Below, one piece after another: positions 1 through 7,817 of a DNA stretch of 64,000 nt; the first letter of the stretch is position 1, and each line of letters begins with the position of its first letter. Position numbers and translations under genes: made by a program. The notes under the pieces were generated by a model, which saw only the letters and a program-made list of their open reading frames with translations, was not told the DNA's origin and did no database searches. The stretch is from JACRLV01 sp045863555 (GTDB taxonomy: Bacteria; Planctomycetota; Phycisphaerae; UBA1845; Fen-1342), in assembly GCA_045863555.1 (NCBI GenBank), contig BTUU01000011.1:124001-188000 (forward strand), in the 5' to 3' direction.

Positions 1-120
1 CCGTCAAACCGCGCCGCCGGGGATACGTCGGCGGCCGGGTTTTGTTCAAACGAGACGACCGCCGCCCCGGGGATCGCCGCCGCCGGGGACCGCGCAACTG
101 AGGATCGTATCCGGTGAATC

Positions 121-969
121 TCAGGCCGTTGCGCCGGCAGCGCCTTCGGACTCCCCGGCGTTCGCAACGACCGCCGCCGAATCCGGCGCTTCCTCCCGTT
201 CGCGACCGCGGCCGCCGCGCCGGCGCGGGCCGCGCGATTCGCCGCCTTCACCGCCGCCGCGCATCTCGGGAGCAGGCTCGGGCCGCGAGCGCTTGCCCTC
301 CTCGACCGCGTCGGCGAGCTTCGTGATGACGAGCGAAATCGCCCGCATCGAGTCGTCGTTTCCGGGGATCGGGATGCTCGCGAAGTCAGGGTCGCTGTCG
401 GTGTCGATCAGGCAGACCGTGGGAATGCCGAGCGACTGGGCCTCGCGGAGAGCGTTGACTTCCTTGCGAACGTCGACGACCACCAGCGCGCCGGGGGCGC
501 GGGTCATTTTCCGGATGCCGCTGAGGTTGCGGCGGATCTTCTCGACCTCGCGCGTCAGCGTCGACTTCATCTTCTTGGAAAAGCCGGATTCCCAGGTCGG
601 GCCGGCCATCAGGTTCTCAAGCTCGTCGAGACGCTGAAGCCGCGCCCGGATCGTGCGGAAATTCGTGAGCGTGCCGCCGAGCCAGCGCTCGGTGACCGAG
701 TGCATGCCGCAGCGCTCGGCCTGCTGTTGGATGATGTCGCGGGCCTGACGCTTCGTGCCGACGAAGAGGACGTCGTGGCCGCTGCTGACGACGCGCGAGA
801 GGAACGCCTGTGCGCGGAGAATGCCGCGGAGGGTTTCGCGGATGTCGACGATGTGAATGGCGTTGCGTTTGCCGTGGATAAACGGCTTCATCTTCGGGTT
901 CCAACGGCTGGCGTGGTGGCCGAAGTGAATTCCGGCGTCCAACATTTCGCGAACAAGCTCAGAAGCCAA
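121..969 (-). CDS. rpsB: 30S ribosomal protein S2
   Basis: Structural protein of the small ribosomal subunit that joins late in 30S assembly. The protein is 282 aa. Its S2 core runs to about residue 225 and shows the family signatures LLDAGIHFGHH-like (here MLDAGIHFGHHASRWNPKM), FVGTKRQA, WLGGTLTNF and the late IPGNDDS. A roughly 55-residue tail rich in Arg, Gly and Glu follows; such low-complexity extensions of S2 occur in several phyla and its role is unknown. The ATG start gives the normal family N-terminus. The usual partner tsf would lie downstream, beyond the left edge of the window; the 120 bases left of this gene hold no recognisable gene. Confidence 0.97.
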   Translation of the reverse strand: MASELVREMLDAGIHFGHHASRWNPKMKPFIHGKRNAIHIVDIRETLRGILRAQAFLSRVVSSGHDVLFVGTKRQARDIIQQQAERCGMHSVTERWLGGTLTNFRTIRARLQRLDELENLMAGPTWESGFSKKMKSTLTREVEKIRRNLSGIRKMTRAPGALVVVDVRKEVNALREAQSLGIPTVCLIDTDSDPDFASIPIPGNDDSMRAISLVITKLADAVEEGKRSRPEPAPEMRGGGEGGESRGPRRRGGRGREREEAPDSAAVVANAGESEGAAGATA

Positions 970-1111
970 GCGTCACCTCATCCGACAAATAGACCGCGTC
1001 CCGTGCAAGCGCCTGAAACACCGTTCGGCAGGCAGATTGCCCCGGAGCAGGCAGGTACGGCGGTCAGACTGCTACCGGAGGGGTAAGCGTACCGCGCGGG
1101 CGGCGGGAGCG

Positions 1112-1912
1112 TCAAGCCGTTGAACGGGCGTGTTTTCGGGGTCCGGAAGGGCGGTTCGCGACTCGAACCACCAACTTCAAGCCCGACCAGGTCGCATCGA
1201 CCGCGCAGACCTTGACATCGACGAGGCCAAGCGGCAGCGCCACCTCGCGGATAGTGTTTTCCGTGATATCCGTCGCCTCCCCCGACGCCTTTTTCGGCCA
1301 CGAGACCCAGATCGCGGCGTCCGGCCGGATTTTCCGCGGGAGGGACCGGAGCCGGCGTTCCAGATCGGCCCTGCGCGTGCAGAACAGGTGAACGATGTCG
1401 GTCGCCTCGTCGATGTTCGCAACGAACCGGACGGCGTCGGGCAGCGGCGTGAGCAGGGATTCATAGTTCGCAGGACCGCCGACCACGTGGACCTGGGCGC
1501 CGGGGAATAGCCCGAGCTTTTTCGAGAGAGGAGTTCCGGAATATCCGGCGGCAGGCGGGGCCGCTCTGGAGACGGTACGCGCGTCGAGGATCAGTTCGGA
1601 GAACCCGACATAGAGCGTGTCGCCGACGCGCATCGACGGCGCACGGAGGTTGCCCGTCGGGCCCATGATCGCCTTGGCGAGCGCTTCGTCACTGACCCCG
1701 GGCCCGATGTCAAACGTCTCGGACCTGCCCCCGCGCGTCGCGACGATCCGCCGCATCGATCGCGCCAGCTTGATCGCCGCGGGGCGGTCGAACCGCGTTT
1801 TCCGTGCATCATTCCGCTCGACGATCTCGAATCCCGCCAGCGCCGCGTCCGCCTTCTCGCACGCCTCGCAGTTCCGCCGATGGTAGTACCAGTCGATTCT
1901 CCGCTTGGGCAC
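1112..1912 (-). CDS. CxxC thioredoxin-like / DUF3052 fusion protein
   Basis: Two-part protein of about 266 aa. The first ~115 residues look like a glutaredoxin/ArsC-type thioredoxin fold: a strand (IDWYYHRR) leads into Cys15-Glu-Ala-Cys18. Residues ~120-250 match the DUF3052 family, a small domain of unknown function, with KLGLFPGAQVHVVGG near its start and WVSWPKKASG then DATWSGLKLVVR near its end. I chose the GTG at 1912 because a GGGGA lies 8-9 bases upstream; a longer frame reaches 2047 but would run into metK on the other strand. The gene is divergent from metK with about 105 bp between. The function is unknown; a redox or thiol role is inference from CxxC. Domain calls are from memory of the families. 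Confidence 0.75.
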   Translation of the reverse strand: MPKRRIDWYYHRRNCEACEKADAALAGFEIVERNDARKTRFDRPAAIKLARSMRRIVATRGGRSETFDIGPGVSDEALAKAIMGPTGNLRAPSMRVGDTLYVGFSELILDARTVSRAAPPAAGYSGTPLSKKLGLFPGAQVHVVGGPANYESLLTPLPDAVRFVANIDEATDIVHLFCTRRADLERRLRSLPRKIRPDAAIWVSWPKKASGEATDITENTIREVALPLGLVDVKVCAVDATWSGLKLVVRVANRPSGPRKHARSTA

Positions 1913-1927
1913 GCGATTTCCCCGTTT

Positions 1928-1956
1928 TTGGCGATTTTCGAGCCAGCCGTTACAGT
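1928..1956 (+). promoter_or_regulatory. Putative sigma-70-type promoter of metK
   Basis: TTGGCG at 1928-1933 and TACAGT at 1951-1956 are separated by 17 bases, the ideal spacing for a housekeeping promoter, and would start transcription near 1963, about 55 bases before the metK GTG. I saw no SAM-riboswitch consensus in this short leader. Assigned by consensus only. Confidence 0.4.
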
Positions 1957-2017
1957 ATAGGGCTCGCCGCGGAACAGTCCCGCAGGCGATCCCCTGACAG
2001 CTTGTAAGGAGGTAGCG

Positions 2018-3178
2018 GTGGCTACTGCACAGAATCCCGGCCGGCATCTATTCACCTCGGAATCCGTCAGCATGGGCCACCCCGACAAGGTCGCCGACCA
2101 GATTTCGGACGCGATCCTCGACGCGATGCTCGCCCAGGACCCGTTCAGCCGCGTCGCCTGCGAGACGATGGTCTCCACCGGCATGGCCATCGTCGCCGGC
2201 GAGATTACCACCAAGGCGTACGTTGAGATTCCCGACATCGTCCGCGACGTCATCAAAGAGATCGGCTACACCAGCGGCGACATGGCGTTCGACTACGAGT
2301 CCTGCGCCGTTCTCAGCAGCATCAAGAAGCAGTCGCCCGACATCGCGATGGGCGTCGACCGCGAGGGCGCCGGCGACCAGGGCATGATGTTCGGCTTCGC
2401 CTGCCGCGAAACGCCGGAACTCATGCCGTTGCCGATCCAACTCGCCCATCAGCTCGTCGCCCAGCAAGCCCACGTCCGCCGCGATAACGTCATTCCCGGC
2501 CTCCGCCCGGACGCGAAGAGCCAGGTCACGGTTGAGTACGAGGGCCAGAAACCCGTCCGCGTGAACACGCTCGTGCTCAGCACGCAGCACGACAAGAGCT
2601 GGAACGAGCGCCAGGACGAACTCAAGAAGCAGATCGTTGAGCACGTCTTCAAGCCCGTGCTCAAGGAGTGGTGGAATCCGTCAATCACAGTCCACGTCAA
2701 CCCGACCGGCCGCTTTGAAATCGGCGGCCCGCACGGCGACTGCGGACTGACCGGCCGCAAGATCATCGTCGACACCTACGGCGGCCGCGGCCGCCACGGC
2801 GGGGGGGCCTTCAGCGGAAAGGACCCGACCAAGGTCGATCGCTCGGCCGCGTACATGGCCCGCTACATCGCCAAGAACGTCGTCGCGGCGGGCCTCGCGG
2901 ACATCTGCGAAGTCCAGCTTTCCTACGCGATCGGCGTGGCCGAGCCGACAAGCGTGCTCATCAGCACCGAAGGCACGGCCAAGGTCGACGAAGCGAAGAT
3001 CGCCAAGGCCGTCCGCGACACCTTCCGCCTCACGCCGCGCGGGATCATCGAGAGCCTCGAACTCCGCAAGCCGATCTACCGCGAAACGGCCCGCCACGGC
3101 CACTTCGGCCGCTCAGGCCCGTCGTTTACCTGGGAGAGGACGGACAAGGCCGAGGCGCTGAAGAAAGCGTGCAGTTAA
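2018..3178 (+). CDS. metK: S-adenosylmethionine synthase
   Basis: Makes S-adenosylmethionine from methionine and ATP in the cytoplasm, feeding methylation. The protein has 386 aa, the normal length. Visible signatures are GHPDKVADQISDAILDAML (ATP/methionine site), the P-loop-like hexapeptide region GAGDQGMMFGFA, and GGGAFSGKDPTKVDRSAAY in the C-terminal part. The start is GTG at 2018, fixed by a perfect AAGGAGG at 2006-2012 five bases upstream. A promoter-like sequence lies in the divergent spacer. Three bases after the stop region a 26-bp perfect inverted repeat begins, which could end or protect the transcript. Confidence 0.98.
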   Translation: MATAQNPGRHLFTSESVSMGHPDKVADQISDAILDAMLAQDPFSRVACETMVSTGMAIVAGEITTKAYVEIPDIVRDVIKEIGYTSGDMAFDYESCAVLSSIKKQSPDIAMGVDREGAGDQGMMFGFACRETPELMPLPIQLAHQLVAQQAHVRRDNVIPGLRPDAKSQVTVEYEGQKPVRVNTLVLSTQHDKSWNERQDELKKQIVEHVFKPVLKEWWNPSITVHVNPTGRFEIGGPHGDCGLTGRKIIVDTYGGRGRHGGGAFSGKDPTKVDRSAAYMARYIAKNVVAAGLADICEVQLSYAIGVAEPTSVLISTEGTAKVDEAKIAKAVRDTFRLTPRGIIESLELRKPIYRETARHGHFGRSGPSFTWERTDKAEALKKACS

Positions 3179-3256
3179 TTGGGGGACCGGTCTCCGACCG
3201 GTCTCTTACTCGAAGCCCTTCGCACGGAAAAGACCGGTCGGAGACCGGTCCCCCAA
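3179..3256. repeat. Perfect 26-bp inverted repeat (dispersed palindromic element)
   Basis: Left arm 3179-3204 and right arm 3231-3256 are exact reverse complements, separated by 26 bases. Each arm contains the core GACCGGTC-TCC-GACCGGTC, that is, two 8-bp self-palindromes spaced by three bases, with a run of five G outside. The same core occurs twice as direct copies inside putA at 21591-21647. Its position right after the metK stop suits a transcription-ending or mRNA-stabilising hairpin, though no T-tract follows. It resembles REP/MITE-like elements; mobility is inferred from the copies. Confidence 0.85.
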
Positions 3257-3280
3257 GAAAACACCGGAGGATCGCCCCGC

Positions 3281-4273
3281 GTGCTTCTTTCGATCGTCCT
3301 GCTCGCCGTCGGCCTTGCGATTCTCATCGGCGGCGCAGACCTGCTCGTCCGCGGCGTCTCCTCGCTCGCCGAGCGCTTCGGCGTGCCGCCGCTTGTTGTC
3401 GGAATGACGGTCGTCGCGTTCGGCACGAGCACCCCCGAGCTCGTCCTCAACACGCTCGCGGCCGTGAAGGGCGAGACCGGCCTGGCATTCGGCAATATCG
3501 TCGGTTCCTGCGCCATCAACATCGGTTTCGTCCTCGCCCTCACCGCGATCATCCGCCCGCTGATCGTCGAAACGGTGCTCATCATCCGCGAACTCCCGAT
3601 GATGCTGCTCGGCGTCGCGAGCATCGTCGTGATGGCGGAGGACCATCTCTCGGGCGGCCCGCGCGATGAACTCGTCCGCGCCGACGGGATCATGCTGCTG
3701 CTGGTCTTCGGCGTATTTCTCTATTACACGATTTTTGCCGCGCTCGGCCGGAAGAAAACCGATGCATTCATGGTCGAGGTCGCGGAACAGGCGGAAAAAC
3801 ACAAGCCCCGCCCGCCCTGGATCGACACGGGGCTGATCATCATCGGAATCGCCGGCGTCGCGGGCGGCGGACGTCTCGCGCTCGCTCAGGCCGTGTCGAT
3901 CGCTTCCTCGATGGGCGTGCCTGATTCGCTCATCGGCTTCACGCTCGTCTCCTTCGGCACCACGCTCCCGGAGCTGGCCACCTGCATCACCGCCGCCCGC
4001 CGCGGCCAGAGCGACATCGCCCTCGGCAACGTCGTCGGCTCAAACATCTTCAATCTGCTCTTCATCGGCGGCGTGGTCGCGACGATTCACCCGATGGCGA
4101 TCCCGCCCGGCGGCCACGGCGATGTCGCCCTGATGGCCGGGCTTTCGGCGGCGCTCCTGCCGATCGCCATTCGCGGGCCGCGGCGGATCACCCGCGGCGA
4201 AGGTGTGTTCCTGCTGATCGCCTATCTCAGCTACGTGGTCTATCGGGCGACGACGACGGGCTCCTCGAACTGA
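3281..4273 (+). CDS. Calcium/sodium antiporter (CaCA family, YrbG-like)
   Basis: Inner-membrane exchanger that moves Ca2+ (or a related cation) against Na+ or H+. The protein is 330 aa with about ten hydrophobic segments in two inverted halves. The paired alpha-repeat signatures are clear: GTSTPELVLN plus GNIVGSCAINIGF in the first half and GTTLPELATC plus GNVVGSNIFNLLF in the second. The frame is open back to 3179, but that part is only the translated repeat. I chose GTG at 3281 because GGAGG lies at 3266-3270 and the protein then starts directly at the first membrane helix. It is transcribed after metK but separated by the hairpin repeat. Confidence 0.93.
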   Translation: MLLSIVLLAVGLAILIGGADLLVRGVSSLAERFGVPPLVVGMTVVAFGTSTPELVLNTLAAVKGETGLAFGNIVGSCAINIGFVLALTAIIRPLIVETVLIIRELPMMLLGVASIVVMAEDHLSGGPRDELVRADGIMLLLVFGVFLYYTIFAALGRKKTDAFMVEVAEQAEKHKPRPPWIDTGLIIIGIAGVAGGGRLALAQAVSIASSMGVPDSLIGFTLVSFGTTLPELATCITAARRGQSDIALGNVVGSNIFNLLFIGGVVATIHPMAIPPGGHGDVALMAGLSAALLPIAIRGPRRITRGEGVFLLIAYLSYVVYRATTTGSSN

Positions 4274-4291
4274 CCCCGCACCACCGGTCGA

Positions 4292-5254
4292 TCAGTCCGC
4301 AATCGGCGTCTCCTGTCCGATGACAATCTGCGAAAACGGCTCCACCGGCCAGATCGCGCTGAGAAATGCGTCCAGATTCGCCGCGTACGACTCCGTTTCG
4401 CTGAAGACGCCGCGCGCGTGCCCCGCTTCGGGATAGACGACAAGCGTCTTGTCTCCGCCGGCCGCGTCGAACAGTTCCTGGACGGTGCGCGGCGGCGTCA
4501 GGCGATCCGCGCCGTGCAGAAAGAAAAGGGACGGCTGGTTGAGCCGGCCCACGAGCCGTTCCGAGAAGAGATCCTCGGATAGATAGTCGCTGATCCAGGT
4601 CAGGCCCGGTGCGATCCGGCCGAAACGCGCAATTTCGTCCCCCAGCGCGACCGGCGAGTCGAGGATGAGCCCGTTGACGATCCCCGGGCGCTTCACGGCC
4701 ACTTCCACGGCGGGAATTGTGCCGAGCGAGATTCCGAGCAGGGTCAACTGGGATCGGCCGGTCTGCGCAAGCGCCCATTCAGACACGGTCAGCAGATCAT
4801 CCCCAAGCGAGATTGCCGAGACCGCGCCGGAGCTGCCGCCCATGCCGCGGAAATCGTACATGACGACGGACCAGCCCTCGGCGTGGAGCACGACCCCGGT
4901 GTACATGTAGCAGGCCATCGATCCCGCGGCCCCCATCGCGATAACCACGAGTCCGCGGTCCTCGAGCGCAGGCATATGCCACGCCCGGAGCGACTGGCCG
5001 TCCAGGGTGGGGATGAAGTGCTCTTCATACGGGATCCCGATCTGGTCGGGCGTGTCGACGATCGGCAACCCGGTGACTCCGAACCGGCGGGCGAGCTGCG
5101 TGCAGGTCGCGGCGGGATCGAAGATGAGCGAGTCGAGGACGGCCTGGGCCTGGAGCGCCGTCGGGATCGGGGGCGGCTGTTCTTGCTGAATGCAACCTGT
5201 TGTTGAGTAGATGGTTACGGCTATTGACAGGATGGCGTATTGGAGCCGCGGCAT
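4292..5254 (-). CDS. Lipoprotein alpha/beta hydrolase
   Basis: Predicted envelope-anchored hydrolase of 320 aa. The N-terminus is a lipoprotein signal with lipobox STTGC (Cys21). The alpha/beta-hydrolase fold shows the nucleophile elbow GISLGT (Ser176), Asp250 in FLHGADRLTPP and His279 in YPEAGHARG, so the catalytic triad appears complete. MYDFRGMGGSSG is the oxyanion-side loop typical of serine aminopeptidase/BAAT-like members. The start is the ATG at 5254 with GGGAG about ten bases upstream; the frame continues further but without signal features. The substrate is unknown. It is convergent with the antiporter gene, 18 bp away. Confidence 0.85.
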   Translation of the reverse strand: MPRLQYAILSIAVTIYSTTGCIQQEQPPPIPTALQAQAVLDSLIFDPAATCTQLARRFGVTGLPIVDTPDQIGIPYEEHFIPTLDGQSLRAWHMPALEDRGLVVIAMGAAGSMACYMYTGVVLHAEGWSVVMYDFRGMGGSSGAVSAISLGDDLLTVSEWALAQTGRSQLTLLGISLGTIPAVEVAVKRPGIVNGLILDSPVALGDEIARFGRIAPGLTWISDYLSEDLFSERLVGRLNQPSLFFLHGADRLTPPRTVQELFDAAGGDKTLVVYPEAGHARGVFSETESYAANLDAFLSAIWPVEPFSQIVIGQETPIAD

Positions 5255-5436
5255 GGTCTCATCTCCCGCGAAACGCCCAGCGTGGACACCCGAAACAACA
5301 CCCAGAAGATGACCGATTCTATCGGCCTCCCGTTTGTCCAAAATAAAATCCCGGCCCGGCCGAATCCGCGTAGGAAGCTGGTCGTGCCTTCCGGGGCAGG
5401 ATCCGCCGGGAATTCGAAAAACCAAAGGGGAACGCC

Positions 5437-6078
5437 ATGACATACGCACAGCAGCCGCAACCGGCCGTCATCGTCCACAAGAAGGGCTTCCTGGCCTCGC
5501 TTGCGACCGGGTTCTTCGGCCTGCTGACGACCGGCGTCGTCTGCCTGACGGGGCTGGGCGCGTTCGCGCTCCACACCGCCAGCAAGTATTCGGGCGACGC
5601 CCGTGGACTGCTGGCCGAGTTCATGAACGGCCTCCCGGCAGTGCGGGCGGCGCTGCCTCCCGCGCTGGCGGACGCGATCAGCGATCGCCGGGCGATTGAC
5701 TATCTCGACAGCGTCGAAGTGAAGACGCGGCTCGTCGACAGCGCGAGCTCGCGCGGGCAGGCGGTCGTGATCGAAGTTTCGAATCGCGGCTCGGAGACGA
5801 TTTCCATGATGTCGCTCAACGTTGTCGCCGAGGATGCCCGCGACGTGCCGATCGACACACAGGTCGCGTACGCCGCGACGCCGCTGGCCATCAAGCGTTC
5901 GAGCGACTGGATGGGGCCGATTCTGCCGGGCTCGACCCGCCGGTTTGTCGTGAATCTCTGGCGCGTCGAGAACGCCGAGAGTGCGAAGGTGGAAATCTGC
6001 GACCTGCGCGTCAGCGTCGAAGCGCCGAAGCTGGAAGCCAAGCCCCAGACGACGCAGACGGCGCTGGCCCGGCCGTAA
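5437..6078 (+). CDS. Single-pass membrane protein of unknown function
   Basis: A 213-aa protein with a short cytoplasmic N-terminus, one hydrophobic segment at about residues 19-45 and a soluble C-terminal part. The soluble part contains a beta-rich stretch (VVIEVSNRGSETISMMSLNVVAED, residues in the 110-135 range) resembling the extracellular immunoglobulin-like or FxLYD-type domains that sense or pack against other envelope proteins; this is inference. AAGGGG precedes the ATG by seven bases. It is divergent from the hydrolase and lies upstream of an ECF sigma gene, about 150 bp away. Confidence 0.7.
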   Translation: MTYAQQPQPAVIVHKKGFLASLATGFFGLLTTGVVCLTGLGAFALHTASKYSGDARGLLAEFMNGLPAVRAALPPALADAISDRRAIDYLDSVEVKTRLVDSASSRGQAVVIEVSNRGSETISMMSLNVVAEDARDVPIDTQVAYAATPLAIKRSSDWMGPILPGSTRRFVVNLWRVENAESAKVEICDLRVSVEAPKLEAKPQTTQTALARP

Positions 6079-6228
6079 CGCCCCGATCCTGCTGAAATCC
6101 CGTGACGCGACGAGACCGCGTCGGCCCCTGCGGCCGGCGCGGTTTTGCGTTTCGAGCGGGAAGCGCCCGCGGTGGGATGGCGAGGTCGCTCGCTTTACGT
6201 CGTCGTGCGGGAGTTGTATGCATACACC

Positions 6229-6789
6229 GTGCCCCCGAGCGATTCTCGAACCGATGCGGAGTTGATCGCCGCCGTCGATGCCGGCGACGAGCGTGCGTTT
6301 TCTGTGCTCTATGAGCGGTACGCGGACTGGACGCTGCGCGTGGCGTTCCGCTTTCTGCGGCAGCGCGAGGATGCGCTCGACGTCGTGCAGGAAACGTTCC
6401 TCTACCTGCTGGGCCGGTTCCCCGGTTTTCGGCTGACCTCCCGGTTAACGACATATCTGTATTCCGTGATCCGCAGCCTCGCGATTACGAAGCTGCGCAA
6501 GCGCCGGCCGCTGACGGGTGGGGCGGAGGAACATTCCTTTGACGCCGTCGCGGTTGACGATGCGCAGCTCTTTGCGTGGGCCGTGGATGACGACCTGGCC
6601 GTCCTCCTCGCCCCGTTGACGGACGCCCAGCGCGAGATCGTCCTGATGCGGTTTGTCGATGACCTCTCGCCGGACGAGATTGCCGAAGCCCTGAAGATCC
6701 CCGTCGGGACCGCCAAATCGCGGCTGCACGGCGCGGTGGAGCGGCTGCGGGCGAGCCCGGCCGTGCGGCGGTATGCGGACGAGGGTTGA
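6229..6789 (+). CDS. ECF-type RNA polymerase sigma factor
   Basis: Small sigma-70-family factor that redirects RNA polymerase, typically in response to an envelope signal. Region 2 contains AFSVLYERYADW, ALDVVQETFLYLL (core-binding DVVQET motif) and the Arg/Lys-rich helix before residue 90. Region 4 ends with TDAQREIVLMRFVDDLSPDEIAEALKIPVGTAKSRLHGAVERLR, a clear helix-turn-helix (about residues 125-170). The frame is open to 6145. I favour the GTG at 6229, with GGGAG 15 bases upstream, because sigma homology begins right after it; TTG 6145 or GTG 6205 remain possible. The next genes encode a membrane protein and secreted proteins, so this factor probably controls the cluster that follows. Confidence 0.9.
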   Translation: MPPSDSRTDAELIAAVDAGDERAFSVLYERYADWTLRVAFRFLRQREDALDVVQETFLYLLGRFPGFRLTSRLTTYLYSVIRSLAITKLRKRRPLTGGAEEHSFDAVAVDDAQLFAWAVDDDLAVLLAPLTDAQREIVLMRFVDDLSPDEIAEALKIPVGTAKSRLHGAVERLRASPAVRRYADEG

Positions 6790-6915
6790 CCATGCGGCGT
6801 TCGAGCCTGGGCCGTCGGGACGGCAAAAAGCGGCGGACGGCAAAAATGTGCGAATTCCGGTCGATTCGCGCGAACGCGGGCGGCGGTTCGCGCGCTGCAA
6901 CCAGTGAGGACGCCA

Positions 6916-7338
6916 ATGCGGCCATTGAATCGTCAATCTGAGCCCGAATTTCCAGAGTCGCTGCGGCGAGTGCTCCAGGCGGCCGACGACCCGGGTTTTT
7001 CCGTGCCGCCGGCCGTGGGGGACGCGGTTCGGCAGGCGGCGTCGAAACGCCTGGCGGCCGTGCGGTCGCAGCGGCGGTTGCGTCGTTGGATACCGGCGTG
7101 GGCGGCGGCTGCGGCGGCGGTGCTGCTGCTGGTCATCGCGCCGCCGCTTCAGACTTCGCGTGAGGCCGCCAGAACTCGTGCAAAGGTCACAATCCTCGAA
7201 GCGTTTTCGCTCGCCCGGCAACTCAAGGCGAACAATTCGCCGGGGCGCGAATGGGACTACAACGCGGACGGCGTCGTGGATCGGCGGGATGTCGATGCGC
7301 TCGCCCGCGCGGCCGTGCGATTGGAGGACGGGACATGA
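6916..7338 (+). CDS. Single-pass membrane protein with external dockerin-like EF-hand (candidate anti-sigma)
   Basis: A 140-aa protein placed directly after the ECF sigma gene. Residues 1-57 are hydrophilic, with a basic stop (RSQRRLRR) before a transmembrane helix at ~58-78. The external part carries ILEAFSLARQL and then a calcium-binding loop D114-Y-N116-A-D118-G-V-V-D122-R-R-D125, which matches one half of a type I dockerin. No HxxxCxxC zinc anti-sigma motif is visible. A role as membrane anti-sigma factor is inferred from position and topology. ATG 6916 was chosen over GTG 6904 because of GAGGA at 6906-6910. It overlaps the next gene by four bases (ATGA), implying translational coupling. 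Confidence 0.75.
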   Translation: MRPLNRQSEPEFPESLRRVLQAADDPGFSVPPAVGDAVRQAASKRLAAVRSQRRLRRWIPAWAAAAAAVLLLVIAPPLQTSREAARTRAKVTILEAFSLARQLKANNSPGREWDYNADGVVDRRDVDALARAAVRLEDGT

Positions 7339-7817
7339 GTCGATCTCCGATCTTGAGATTGAGCCTCGTCGCGACGCTCGTCGGCGTGGTGCTGGCCGTC
7401 GGCGGCCAGACCGTCGCGCGAGGGCAGGACGCGGGGGAGCCCGGGACGCAGCCGGCGCCGCGGTTTGCGTGGGTAGACATCTCGATTGACAGCGGTGGTG
7501 TTCCGTTGGCCGCGTACCAGCTCGAACTCTCGTCCGACGCGGGCAAGTTCGAGATCGTCGGCATCGAGGGCGGCGAGCACGCCGCGTTCCATGAGCCGCC
7601 GTACTACGACCCGGCCGCGCTGAAACAGGGCCGCGTGATTCTCGCGGCGTTCAGCACCGACGACGCACTGCCGACGGGTTCGACGCGCGTCGCCCGCGTG
7701 CATGTCATGCTTGAAGACGCCGCGCCGCACTACGTCGCGACGCTGAAAGTCGCCGCGACGGCGGATGGAACGACGATTCCGGTGCACGTCACCGCTACAG
7801 AAGGAGCCCAGCCGTGA
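7335..7817 (+). CDS. Secreted cohesin-like beta-sandwich protein
   Basis: A 160-aa protein with a Sec signal peptide (hydrophobic residues ~8-25, cleavage near VARGQD). The mature part looks like a single cohesin or carbohydrate-binding-type beta sandwich: AYQLELSS, FEIVGIEGG and AAFSTDDALPTG followed by VARVHV mirror the order of strands in cohesin domains. This is a family-level impression, not a firm match. GGAGG at 7323-7327 lies seven bases before ATG 7335. It overlaps the preceding gene (ATGA) and the following gene (GTGA), so the three are coupled. A cohesin-like protein beside a dockerin-like EF-hand suggests the two could interact. Confidence 0.65.
   Translation: MSRSPILRLSLVATLVGVVLAVGGQTVARGQDAGEPGTQPAPRFAWVDISIDSGGVPLAAYQLELSSDAGKFEIVGIEGGEHAAFHEPPYYDPAALKQGRVILAAFSTDDALPTGSTRVARVHVMLEDAAPHYVATLKVAATADGTTIPVHVTATEGAQP

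Noticed and set aside
1957..2017. Possible SAM riboswitch in the metK leader
   Set aside because: The leader is about 55 bases long and shows none of the conserved SAM-I or SAM-II core sequences.
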